Source: Zygnema cylindricum (lineage: Eukaryota > Streptophyta > Zygnematophyceae > Zygnematales > Zygnemataceae). From it: 37,281 nucleotides of DNA. Where the stretch lies: NCBI GenBank assembly GCA_037447655.1, contig JBBHKE010001520.1, positions 1 through 37,281 of the forward strand. The letters are read 5' to 3'. Positions 17,255 to 27,227 of the stretch are shown here, piece after piece. Numbering within the stretch: position 1 is the stretch's first letter; every line of letters starts with the position of its first letter. The position numbers and the translations under genes were made by a program. The notes beneath the pieces are model-generated. The model saw only the letters and a list, made by a program, of their open reading frames with translations, made no database searches and had not been told where the DNA came from.

Positions 17255-18296
17255 TAACTGGCATCACTCCAAGTAGTGATGTCAGTATTCTCCCCACCCA
17301 AATGCAACCATAGATCCCTAGTTCCTATCAAATATCTAAGGAATCTCTAAGCTGCCTCCTAATCCTTCTTAGTGGGAGCATTTAGACTTCTACTCAGCAC
17401 TCCAACAGCTACAGCTAAATCTGGTCGGGTAGAATTCATAAAATAGATTAGGCTTCCCACTACTTGCCTGTAAGGAATAGTCTGCATGAACTTATGTTCT
17501 TCAAGACTTAATTCCTCGTCTAAGACTATGACTCCTTCATCCTCACTCCTCTCACATCCTTTTTTTAACTCCATAGGAGTTGTGCAACTATTAGTTTTAT
17601 CCATCTGAAATTTTTCCAACATGTTCCCTATTACTTCCTTTTGAGTCAATCTTATAATCTTTCTTTCTCGTTCTTTTTCTACTTCAATTCCCAAAATATA
17701 TCTTGCCTCCCCTATATTGTTCATTTCAAATCTCCCCTTAAGATCGGTTTTCAGTTAATTAATTTTTTCCATTGATTTACTTAAAACAAGCAATTCATCA
17801 ACATAAATTGTAATAAATATAACACCTTCCTCATCTTCAAAAACATCGATTGAGTGATCTGAGCTAATCCGGATATATCCCCGATCGGTAAGAAACTCAT
17901 GAAGCTTTATATTCCACTGTCGAGGCGCTTGTTTCAAACCATGAAGAGATTTAATCAGCCGGCATACCTTACTCTCCTCTCCTTCCCCCACAAATCCTTC
18001 GGGTTGTCGCATGAAGATCTTCTCTTCCAATTCTCCATGCAAAAGGTTGTCTTGATGTCCATCTAGTGCACCTCCATGTTTTCCGCTGCTGCCAGACTGA
18101 GAAGTATGCGGACGGAGGGAAATCTGACGACCGGGCCAAAGGTTTCCTCGTAGTCGATTCTTTCTTTTTGTGTAAATCCATTTGCCACTAATCGGGCTTT
18201 GTAACTCTCAATGGTGTTATCGGGGTTTAGTTTTAATTTGAAAACCCACTTACAACCGATTGTAAGTTCCTTGATGCCATGTTCTTGTAGTCCCAT
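17255..18296 (-). pseudogene. Copia element B: reverse transcriptase and start of RNase H
   Basis: Minus strand. IGCKWVFKLKLNPDNTIESY, ARLVANGF, DYEETFGPVVRFPSVRILLS, then LHGLKQAPRQWN, YVDE, ARYILGIEVE, PYRQVVGSLIYFM, TRPDLAVAVGVLSR and WSDASY are the ordered motifs of the copia RVT_2 domain into RNase H. Lesions: a TAG and a one-base deletion near 18045-18060, TAA near 17752, and stops near 17355. The catalytic YVDD is YVDE. RNase H is cut by the element A LTR at 17254. Confidence 0.9.
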
Positions 18297-18625
18297 GTTT
18301 GTGAATCATTCTCTTTGGTTTTTAATACAGGTATCTCTTTAGATGGAGCAATAAGAGTGGTTGGCTCCTTGGCTTTTTCCAACACATTGTTTTCCCTTTC
18401 ATATGCCTCCTTCATGGGAGCAGATGATATCTTTGAAAAATTGACCCTGTCAAACGTTGGTGGAGTCCTAAGAGATGGATGCCTCACTTGTCCACTCACT
18501 ATTCCCCAATACCGCTTTTCACACAATGCACCTGTCATCATTGTTTCCCAATAGATGAATCATGTTCCGTTGAAAATGGGCACCCTATTGGGTGGGCCCA
18601 TAACCTTCAATTATGTGACCTCCAT
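18297..18625 (-). pseudogene. Copia element B: gag N-terminal fragment fused to RT
   Basis: From the ATG at 18625: MEVT*LKVMGPPNRVPIF, then YWETMMTGALCEKRYWGIVS and KTKENDSQTWDYKNM, homologous to element A gag. It then passes directly into RT sequence near 18290, so most of gag, protease and integrase have been deleted. It contains at least two in-frame stops. Confidence 0.82.
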
Positions 18626-19598
18626 AGGTGCACAAAAACTAGAGCTTACTTGAAGCCTTCCAGGATAATTTGAAATGCATTTCTTCCCTTTCAATCAACT
18701 ACCTCCCAAGAAGGCAAAGATTTTGGTTGCCTTCACCCTTGTGAAGGTAGGACTCCCCTGGGCCTTATGCCAAAAAAAATTACTAAAAACGCCCTACCAC
18801 GCGATTAAATTTCAAATGGGAAAGATGCCAGTTTTTATACAATCTGTGAGAGAGAGAGGCGGCTATCTGCTAGAAAACTTAAAGTCCTAGAACCCCTCTC
18901 TAAACCCTCTACTACTAATGTACAGATCCAATCAAAAGACTATACAGTACAAGAAAGTATTGCGACCGATGTATTTGTTCTATGGTCATTGTACGACATG
19001 GCCATGGAGGGGACGCATGTCACTTTTGGACTTGTCTCTGAGTTTCTTGAAAATCCTCTATTCGAATGACAAGGCGCCACGTAGCACCAAGTGACACAAC
19101 GTCTGAAATCAACAAGAACGGCTATTCCGAAATGTCGGTTTGAATAGGAGCCGTCCGATATTAATGGCATTTGATGTGCGCCGTTCAAATTAGCTGACCT
19201 TCTTTATATACAAATATTCTAACTTTGTCGATGTTTTCAGTCCTGTAAATCCGTTAATCGGCTTAATCCGCCAGTATTAGTTTTAATAATTATCACCCCA
19301 TATATAAACTAGCATTGGTCCTAGACTATAGGACAACGTTACCGGCTACTGGCTACTGACTATAGGGACCAGGATGAAATCCTTGGTCCGTTTGTCTTTT
19401 TGCCAATAGCTGGTCTATCTTTCTCTTCTGGCTGCTTAGGCAACCATGGCTCCATCTCTCTGTGATCAGTCATCAGTGACTACAACAAGTATGATAAATA
19501 GAGAGAGAGAGAGAGAGAGTGGAGCTTAACCATTTGAATAGATCATCTTTTAATTTATATCTTGACCTAGAAAATATATAAAATTCATGTTTTCAACA
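18626..19598 (-). mobile_element. Copia element B: putative 5' LTR and leader
   Basis: Begins TGTTGAAAACATG at 19598 on the minus strand and runs to the gag ATG. Homologous to the element A LTR/leader. Includes a GA run at about 19500-19520. Upstream sequence is RT of element C, consistent with B having inserted into C. Confidence 0.68.
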
Positions 19599-19618
19599 TT
19601 TTTTCCTATGGCTGCTAG

Positions 19619-19670
19619 TGTTGACATAATGCGGACATGCTAGTGTTGACAGAATGCGGACATTTGGAAA
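19619..19670. repeat. 25-bp tandem duplication in element C RT
   Basis: TGCTAGTGTTGACATAATGC and TGCTAGTGTTGACAGAATGC follow one another at the point where element C's RT is broken by element B. One mismatch in the 25-bp unit. Confidence 0.8.
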
Positions 19671-21728
19671 TCTGACAACTGGTGAAAATGTCTCCTCATA
19701 GTCAATTCATTCTTTTTGATCATAACCCTATGCTACTAGCCTAGCTTTGTATCTTTCAATGGTATAATCTGGATTATGTTTTACTTTAAAGACCCACTTA
19801 CTCCTAATTGCTTTGCCATCCGGAGGAAGTTATACGAGTTCCCACGTTAGGGCCTCCATAATCGTTTTCATTTCGTCATTTGCTGCTGCTATCCAGTGTT
19901 CATTTTTTTGTGCAAAAAACGCTTACTGAATGGTAAGAGGCTCTTCGAAATTTGTATTTAATGCATAATGGTTTGCACTTGCATTTCGTCGACTAATTGT
20001 CCTTCTTCCCCCCGGAAATTCTGAGGCTGAAATTGAAGGAATCCTTGCACTACGTTCTGTCTGTCCATCTGTGTTCCAATTTGATAAGTCAGCCATGTGA
20101 TGCTCTCGTTGCTCGTTCAACGATGTGGTTGTTTCGTTGCTAATTCGTGTATTTCTGTCGATTCCCCTTTCGGCAACTGGATCAATTTGTCGTTGGTTCA
20201 GAGACTGGACAGTTTCGTCTCGTATTGTGTTGATGTCTCTACCTCCCACTTTCAAAGGGTCAACAACGACCCCATCTCGTCGATGGTTCAGCGTTGAGAC
20301 ATTCTCATCGCTGCGCGTGTTTGGTCTCTCCAATACTCGAGGTCGACCATGGTTTGTGTTCGAGAATCACGTATTCGGCAATTTCTAAGCCTTTTTGTCT
20401 GCGGTCATTTGAAAGACATCAACTGACTTCTCTTCATATTTTATTCTTATAGTTCTTGTAGCAAAAAATTTCTTTTTATCATGTACGTATACTCTATACC
20501 CTTTTATTGGTCATCGTAGCGTAGTAAGATTCCAGCTACACCTTTTGGCTCCATTTATCATTTATTTGGAGAATTATCTAACATGACAACATTACTTCCA
20601 GATGCTTTAAAGTGACTAACTTCCAGTTTGGTTCCAGTCCATAATTCATATGGCGTCTTCCCTTTCACTTTTCTAGATTCTATTCTATATGTAATGTATG
20701 CTGCACAATTGAAGGCTTTAGCCCAGAATTTCGTATTTATATTTTTGTCCGCTACCATTGATCTGACACTATCTGTTAGTGTTCTGTTAACTCTTTCAGC
20801 TACACGGCTCTGTTATGGAGAATATGGGACCATCAAATGACGAGAAATTATGTTTTCATTTAGATAGTTGATGAAGTCTCATGATAAATTCTCGTGATAG
20901 ATACTCTCCGCCATTGTCTGATCTCAATGTTAAAATAGGAAATCCATGAATTTTCTCTCTTCATACCCTGAATTCTTTGAAGTAAGAAAATACTCACTCT
21001 TCTCTTTCATAAAGTAGATTTTTGTGAACCTTGAAAAGTCATATGTAAATGTCACCATGTATCTAAATCCACCAGGTGATGGTATCATAGCCCGTCGCCA
21101 TAAATCAGAGTGAATTAATTCGAAGAGTGAATTAATTCGAACACTCTAGCTGCTCTATGGGTGCTTTCGGAAGGAGAATGATTTTATGAATCTTTCCGAG
21201 AGCGCATCCATCAAAAAAATGTTATTCCTTACTATTAATCTTTACATCTTTAATCATACCTTATTTTACCATTCTATTGGACTTTCATTGTGGACATGAC
21301 CAAGTCTTTTATGCCATAAGTCATTTTCAGATAGGACAGCCAAATACAAAACATACTTTTCATTTATATTGGCAAGATCAAGCCTATACATCAGATTTGG
21401 ACCTCGTGTTCCCACTAGTGCTACTCTGTTTATTGACTACTTGCTTTCCATTTATAAAAAGCACTTCAAAGCCGTTGCTTTCTACAAGCGAAGTGGAGAA
21501 AAGATTTTTCTTGAAGTCAAAAACATAGAGAACATCGTTGAGTGTTCTTTCAACTTGTTTACCGTCAATGAGAACTTTGAGTGTTGCCCCACCGTTGGCG
21601 TTAGAGATGATTAATTGTCCGTCCGCATAATAAATTTTCTTTGGAGATATTGGATGAAGATTGTCAAAATATGCTCTGTTCGAACACATGTGTTAAGACA
21701 CACCCGTGTCCATAGTCTCTCTCTCCTT

Positions 21729-21796
21729 CAGTTGTGTTGTTCAGTGCAAAGTTTCTTTGTTAGTTGTGTTGTTCAGTGCAAACGTTTCTTTGTCAG
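21729..21796. repeat. ~33-bp tandem duplication next to the C protease
   Basis: Two copies of GTTGTGTTGTTCAGTGCAAA followed by GTTTCTTTGT, in the gag-protease junction of element C. They shift or interrupt the frame. Confidence 0.8.
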
Positions 21797-21867
21797 ATAC
21801 TTCAGAAAAATTCTAGAAAACGAGTAGGGATCCTAACATTAACGTATAAAAATGAAAATAATTATAA

Positions 21868-22062
<195 letters not shown>

Positions 22063-22598
22063 TTAAATAAAAAAATATTTTCGTAATTAGAAATACGAAT
22101 TTTCTGGAATGGTTATAAATTCTTGTCCATCTTCTCTGCCGAATAATATCTGTCGCAATTTCTAATTCCTTTGTGGCTTGAAGCACATTTTTTTAAATTA
22201 TAACTGCCATTTTTTCCATCCAAAATGTATTTACAGAATATATTCTACAATTTGATTTTGTATTTGTAATTTTGTATTGTGAATTAAAAAATGTATTCTT
22301 GTAGAAAAATTAACCACACATCTTTGAATAGATCCAAGAAGCAGACAAAAAACTGGATGAGGTTTTTAGGGTTTCTTAGATGAAGGGTTATTAGGGTTTT
22401 AAAGGATTTTAGTTGCGAAAAACGACAAAAAAATATGAAGAAAAAAAAAATAACGCCGGTAAGCTTCGAACGCCAACAGATGGATAACGGGGACACGTGT
22501 GAAAATGTGACAAACGTTCACGTTTGCCTGTACGGAAGGCAGAAAAATTTAAAACGAGTATGGATCTACACTCAAATTAAACTGCAATTTCTGAACCC

Positions 22599-23068
22599 TA
22601 CACCGCGAATCGCTATTAGTGTTCATGTTTTTACGTCTCTTAAAACATTTTTCCTCCGTACACAATTGTTGGATTTTTCATCTGACGGTCGCGATTGAAA
22701 GTTAAGATTCTCAGCGTCCGATTGGCGGTCTCCGATTGAAAATCGGACATGTGTGTACGGAGAAAAGATGTTTTAAGTGGCGAAAACCTGGTACACCGTG
22801 TGGTTTACACCGTGTGGTGTACACCGTGTATCGCTATTAGTGTTAATAATTTTTTCGCGACTTAAAACATCTTTTCTCCGTACACACCTGTCTGATTTTC
22901 ATTTTGAGATCGCCGATCGGAAGTCGAAAACATTCCCTTTCGATCGAGACCGTCAGATCAGTAATCCGACAAGTGTGTACGAGATCGCCGATCGGAAGTC
23001 GAAAACATTACCTTTCGATCGAGACAAGGTGGCGAAAAAAGCATTAAAACTAATAGCGATGCGGTGTA
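22599..23068. mobile_element. Composite of two TACACCGC-type MITEs
   Basis: Left end TACACCGCGAATCGCTATTA at 22599; right end TAATAGCGATGCGGTGTA at 23051-23068. A second left end, TACACCGTGTATCGCTATTA, starts near 22821 after three TACACCGTGTGG units, so two elements of one family abut. Each holds the subterminal sequence CTTAAAACATCTTTTCTCCG and its inverse. A ~45-bp direct repeat (GAGATCGCCGATCGGAAGTC start) occurs at about 22905 and 22981 with one mismatch. TA flanks both outer ends. No coding capacity. Confidence 0.8.
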
Positions 23069-23477
23069 GTTCTGACAAAAGGAGCGGCGATCTTTAGAAA
23101 GGTGGTTTACCAGAATTTGAATCACCTCGCAAGACTTTCTGCGACTAGTAAGGAATAGTCCCACACTTTTCTCCTCTACTATTTACACTTTTTTCCTCTA
23201 CTATTTACACCTTTTTCCTCTTCTATTCACACACTAGATTTCCCTGGGTCTCTCACATTAGACCGTGAAGCATAGTTAGCGAATGGAGGGCTTGATTGTA
23301 CATTTATTGTAGTAGAAGATGGACAAAAAGGGGTATAAAGTTGTCTTACCAAACTCCTCTATCTCGAAATAGAGACCCAAATGGATATGGATAAGTGTAT
23401 GTGAATAAGAAGAAGGGATATTAAATGAAATGGGTGGCCGGAGGGGCGTAGTAGAGGTACTCTTAACTTAGACCTCA
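23069..23477. other. Non-coding intergenic stretch
   Basis: Contains TTTTCCTCTACTATTTACAC repeated two to three times (about 23165-23230). No gene or clear element seen. Confidence 0.6.
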
Positions 23478-23584
23478 TGCTTATCATGTATCTTAGGAAG
23501 GTATGATTCTTAATTTTCCATTGTAACCGTCAACTTAAGGATCGAAAAGTGTGTGCGGAAAAAAATGATCAAAGCCGAAAAAAC
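23478..23584. repeat. Interspersed ~110-bp repeat, unit 1
   Basis: Shares ATGTA-CTTAGGAAGGTA, CTTA-TTTTCCAT, ACCGTCAACTTAAG and GTGTGCGGAAAA with units at 24424-24540 and 24763-24875. The right part resembles the CTTAAAACATC MITE end. The hAT-like element at 23585 is inserted at its end. Confidence 0.7.
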
Positions 23585-24406
23585 TAGTGTTGTGTATCGG
23601 TAAAAAACTTATCGCGATAACACCGATATCGATAGTTATCGTTATCGAACGGTCAGCGGTCCCGATATATTTGTACTTTCTGTACTTTCTGTCCGGAATG
23701 CTTTCTGTCCGGTAAACTGCACGGAAATTTACGTGAAATGTACGGCTTTTTACGGGAAATGTACGGAATTTGACGAAAAAATACGTTGCACTTTGTAGTA
23801 CTTTTTGGGCGGTTAACTGTACATAAATTTGACGGGAATGTACGGAATTGAACCGATAAACTGATTATCATGAAACGGTAAAAAGACGGCGGACTCAAAG
23901 TACAACGGATGCAGAATAACATTATGCGCGCGGCTAGAATCGAACGGACGACATTCAATGATAAAATAAGAGCGGACGGTCAGCGTGAGCGCCGACATCT
24001 CAGAATGGCTTTTTTGGCGGCTTTGGCCAAAAAAGTCGACGGATTGACACGTGGCAGGTTTGTAGTGGATCTCAAAAAAGAAAGGGACAAAGCCACGGCG
24101 TCGGATGTGGAAGGTACATCGCTTTAACTGGAGCCGTACTAAAGCCGTACATATATAATGCCGGCTACTGTCGGGGGAATAAGACGTACATATGAGTGTA
24201 CAGGCCGTACATATATCTGTACGGTTCGTACAGTTATCGCCGATAGTTATCGTTATCGGCATTATCGCCGATAAGTAGCCGATATTATCGGCTACTTATC
24301 GGCGATAAGACCGATAGCGATATATTGTGCCAATATATCGATTATCGGGTCCCCGAAAAATGGCCCATATCGGTTATCGGAAAATCCTTACCGATACACA
24401 ACACTA
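23585..24406. mobile_element. Non-autonomous hAT-like element, family 2, copy 2
   Basis: 822 bp with ends TAGTGTTGTGTATCGGTAA and TTACCGATACACAACACTA, a perfect 19-bp terminal inverted repeat, flanked by perfect 8-bp duplications GAAAAAAC (23577-23584 and 24407-24414). The ends contain dense CGATA/TATCG words, and eight GTAC words lie within about 120 bases near 24112-24232. CACGTG lies at 24048. No transposase frame. Confidence 0.93.
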
Positions 24407-24423
24407 GAAAAAACCATAGACAC

Positions 24424-24540
24424 TAGCATGTAGTCTCAGGAAGGTAATAATCTTATCTTTCCATCGAAACCGTCAAGTTCAGAATCGGAAAAGTGTGCAC
24501 GGAAAAGAAATGATTAATGGCGAAAAATAAACATAAACAG
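24424..24540. repeat. Interspersed ~110-bp repeat, unit 2
   Basis: Starts TAGCATGTAGTCTCAGGAAG and carries CTTATCTTTCCATC and GTGTGCACGGAAAAG; homologous to units 1 and 3. Bounded on the right by the MITE at 24541. Confidence 0.75.
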
Positions 24541-24762
24541 TACACCGCCAATCGCTATTAGCATGTAGGTTTGATTAGCGTATACTATTATTTAGCGTGG
24601 TGTACGCTAATTGGGAATTTGGAAATTTTGGAAGAAATCGATTACTCTAATTAGGAATTAGGGCTTTTTTTAAATAGTGTGGATAATTCTATTTGAGAAT
24701 AAAAACAAAAAAAAAGCGGGACGGGATTAGCGTACACAACGCTAATAGCGATTGGCGGTGTA
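24541..24762. mobile_element. TACACCGC-type MITE
   Basis: 222 bp. Left end TACACCGCCAATCGCTATTA, right end TAATAGCGATTGGCGGTGTA: a perfect 20-bp terminal inverted repeat that includes TA at both outer edges. That fits either TA target duplication (Tc1/mariner-like) or a longer palindromic end. AT-rich core, no coding capacity. It separates repeat units 2 and 3. Confidence 0.88.
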
Positions 24763-24875
24763 GCATGTAGTCGTAAGAATGCAATAGTCTTATCTTTCCA
24801 TCCCAACCATCAACTTAAGAATCCGATCGGTGTGCATGTAAAAAAAAATGATTTAAAGTGGAAAAAACAAACGGT
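24763..24875. repeat. Interspersed ~110-bp repeat, unit 3
   Basis: GCATGTAGTCGTAAGAATGC, CTTATCTTTCCATC and AACTTAAGAATCCGA match unit 2. Begins immediately after the MITE. Confidence 0.75.
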
Positions 24876-25881
24876 TGTAGCAGTACCCAGTTTAGTTTGT
24901 CTTGGAGTATTTAGCGATTTGCAATTTATGGCTCGAAAGTTGTATGTCTTTCTAACAATCTTTGGCATTTAATGCAGTTTTTCTTTTTTTTTTAATTAAA
25001 AACATACTAAATTAAAATTGTCCACAGCATTGACAGAAAATGTAGTTTCCAAAAAGACAAAAAAAGAAGGTAACTACAAAAAGAAGCAATGTCAAACATT
25101 CAACATTTTTTTGGTACGGATGTTCTCGAAACAAGTTTTCCATATAAATTCTCCTCAACCGACTCTTATTTGTTCTGGATAAACAAAGGGAGAGAAGATA
25201 TTTTTGTTCGTATGAAGGCAATAAAAAATTCCAGCCTTATCGAAAATAAAAAAGACAACAAATGAAAAAAAAGTATATCCATTATTGCCAAAAATTTGGC
25301 CAAACATTAAGTGAATGGATTTTTGTCACTTGATTAATTGCCAACAACAGTACTAATATTATATTGAAATTACCGAAAACTAAAGAAAAATAAACAAAAA
25401 ATGTTGACGTTTACGTATTGAATTGTTGGAATAAAATAATTTACAAATGGACTTCCAGTTTTCTCCGCATACTTATTGACAAAAAATCAACAACGAAATG
25501 CCTAAAACCTAAATTCTCAATAGAAACGCCTTTATTTCAAAATCTGTTTTTTTTTTTTTTTCATCTATTTGCTAGTCGCAACTCAAAATGGCATTGATGT
25601 CAACCCCAAAATTCTTCGAAAAATTATTTAACCCTACCGCCAAAACAGTACAATATTAATAAATTTCTTTTAGAAACCTTTGCAATCCATGAAAAAAAAA
25701 GAACGAAAACATTTACCTTTCCTCCCCTCCTCTTCAATCTTCTCCTTATATTATTCTATTCCACTTCCCGATTCATCTATCTTTCATCTTCCCACGTAGA
25801 TCTTCCTAACATTTTCTTCTTCTTCATTTCCTTCTCCTTTTTTAAGTTCATCTTCCCTATTTATACCCTTTAACCACTTCT
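24876..25881 (-). other. AT-rich region, likely ARF 3' UTR and downstream
   Basis: Lies downstream of the ARF stop codon in minus sense. A sense AATAAA occurs at 25531-25536, about 350 bases after the stop, and could be its poly(A) signal. A T-run lies at about 25547-25562. No reading frame with recognisable motifs. Confidence 0.5.
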
Positions 25882-26041
25882 TCATCGTCTTGTCGATCCA
25901 ATTCCGTCATCTTGTGACGAACCGTCTCCTTGCGATTTCGAGGCCGAACTATTTTTATCTCCCGAAAAATTTCCGACTATTCCGTTTTCGAGATCCCGCG
26001 GCGACAAAACTCGAAGACTTTTTACGCAAGAAGTAAAATCA
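25882..26041 (-). CDS. ARF: ARF exon 10: end of PB1 and C-terminal tail
   Basis: Acceptor TTCACCAG|T; the T completes a Ser codon. Encodes DFTSCVKSLRVLSPRDLENG, the last PB1 strand and helix (compare the family's EFVxCVRxIRILSP), then a Ser/Gly/Asp-rich tail ending STRR and TGA. Confidence 0.88.
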
Positions 26042-26409
26042 CTGGTGAATGACAAAAACAAAGAAACCAAAACAGAATTAAACAAAACAAAAACAGAACA
26101 AAAACAAAACAAAGCAAACCCATTAGAAATCAAAAAAGAAACATGTGGTCACCTTCAAAATAAAGTAAAACACTAACAAGTAATCGTTGTCTAGTGATGT
26201 TCGATGTGATGAATTTAAGTCAACCAAAGTAAAGGTCGTATGTTGTATGAGTTTGTATAAATATATTTAATCCACTTTAAATAACGTAAGTGTATCTAGA
26301 AAATGGTGAGTCTTTCGAAGGAGATACACGCTCGGTGACCCAATAAGTTTCCAGAAACCAGACACCGAAATAAAAACTAATCTTAACACCTTTTCTTAAC
26401 AAGTTTTTC

Positions 26410-26841
26410 CTTTCCTTCCCCTCTTCCTATTCCTTTCTCACCCACCCGCACACCCATTTCCCGAATCCCTCAATTTCTTTCTCCCACACCCTCGACTTCT
26501 CCCTACCTGCTCCCTTTCTTCCTCTCTCACTCTAACTCATTCTCACACACACTCTCTAACTCTCTCTCCCCCATACTCACACAAACTCTTGAACATTTCC
26601 TCCCTTACTCCCTCTCACACACAATCTCCCTCTCCCCCGCCCCTCTCTCCACATCCTTCCCTCTCCCTTTCTCTCCTTCTCTCCCTCCCTCCCTCTCCGT
26701 CCGCCTCCTTACCTGCAAGGGCTGTCTCCCCTCAACAGCCCATCTTCCTCCCTCTCCCACCCCCTCCCCCTCCCTCCCCCTCTCCCACTCTCTCTCCCTC
26801 TCCCTCTCCCTCTCCCTCTCCCTCTCCCTTCCCCTCCTCAC
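26410..26841. repeat. CT-rich low-complexity block in ARF intron 9
   Basis: CTCCCT/CTCTCC repeats on the plus strand, so GA-rich in the ARF transcript, starting immediately after the exon 9 donor. The long Pro/Ser frame at 26589-26867 is repeat translation. Confidence 0.9.
26706..26750 (-). repeat. Degenerate copy of the ARF exon 9 donor edge
   Basis: In minus sense it reads GGGGAGACAGCCCTTGCAG|GTAAGG. The real edge, about 130 bases away, reads GGGAGACGACCCGTGGAG|GTGAGG. Homology covers roughly 40 bases. It lies within the CT/GA-rich intron 9. Confidence 0.65.
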
Positions 26842-27023
26842 CTCCACGGGTCGTCTCCCACCAGTAACACGTCTCCCTCCATATCCGTGTACACCATCCG
26901 GTGGGAGGAGACGAGCTCTCCCTCCGTTAAACGGAACAGAAAAGCGACTTCTTTACGGAGTTCCGTGTAACTGCCACATGTACTGAGGTCTAGTGTTCTC
27001 CCCACGGAACCGTTTTTGTGGAC
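26842..27023 (-). CDS. ARF: ARF exon 9: PB1 core
   Basis: Acceptor CCCCCCAG|GTC, donor GTGGAG|GTGAGG, phase 0 to 2. Encodes VHKNGSVGRTLDLSTCGSY, TELRKEVAFLF, and MVYTDMEGDVLLVGDDPW. KVHK is the basic patch (its first Lys comes from exon 8) and DMEGD with GDDPW is the acidic OPCA motif, so both PB1 interaction faces are present. Missed by simple ORF finding because the exon is short. Confidence 0.92.
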
Positions 27024-27227
27024 CTGGGGGGAGGATGAGAAGGGATGGAAGGGAAGAGAGGATACTGAGGAGAGGGAAGAGAGGAAGGAAGAGGGTTAGT
27101 GAGGGAGAAGAAAAGGTCAAAGCAGCAAGAAGAAGAGGGAGAGATCTATTATGTGAGAGAGAGAGAGAGGGGGAGAGAGAGAGAGTGTGATAGAAGATAC
27201 AAAACAGTAATGTACATCTAAACTCAC

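Larger units (their letters stand above)
19599..21830 (-). pseudogene. Copia element C: protease, integrase, linker and RT start
   Basis: Minus strand, order PR-IN-RT as in Ty1/copia. Protease: MDTG active site at about 21705-21712, then NRAYFDNLHPISPKK, LNDVLYV and KKNLFST. Integrase: GKIHK near 21190, RVAERVNRTLTDSVRSMVA and KFWAKAFNCAAYITYR (20558-20800) and KTPYELWTGTK. A long polar linker (19923-20333), then RT start EHWIAAANDEMKTIMEALTW, SKWVFKVKHNP, YKARLVA and DYEETFSPVVRFPNVRILST. Many stops. Ends at the element B LTR; gag is absent beyond 21830. Confidence 0.87.
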
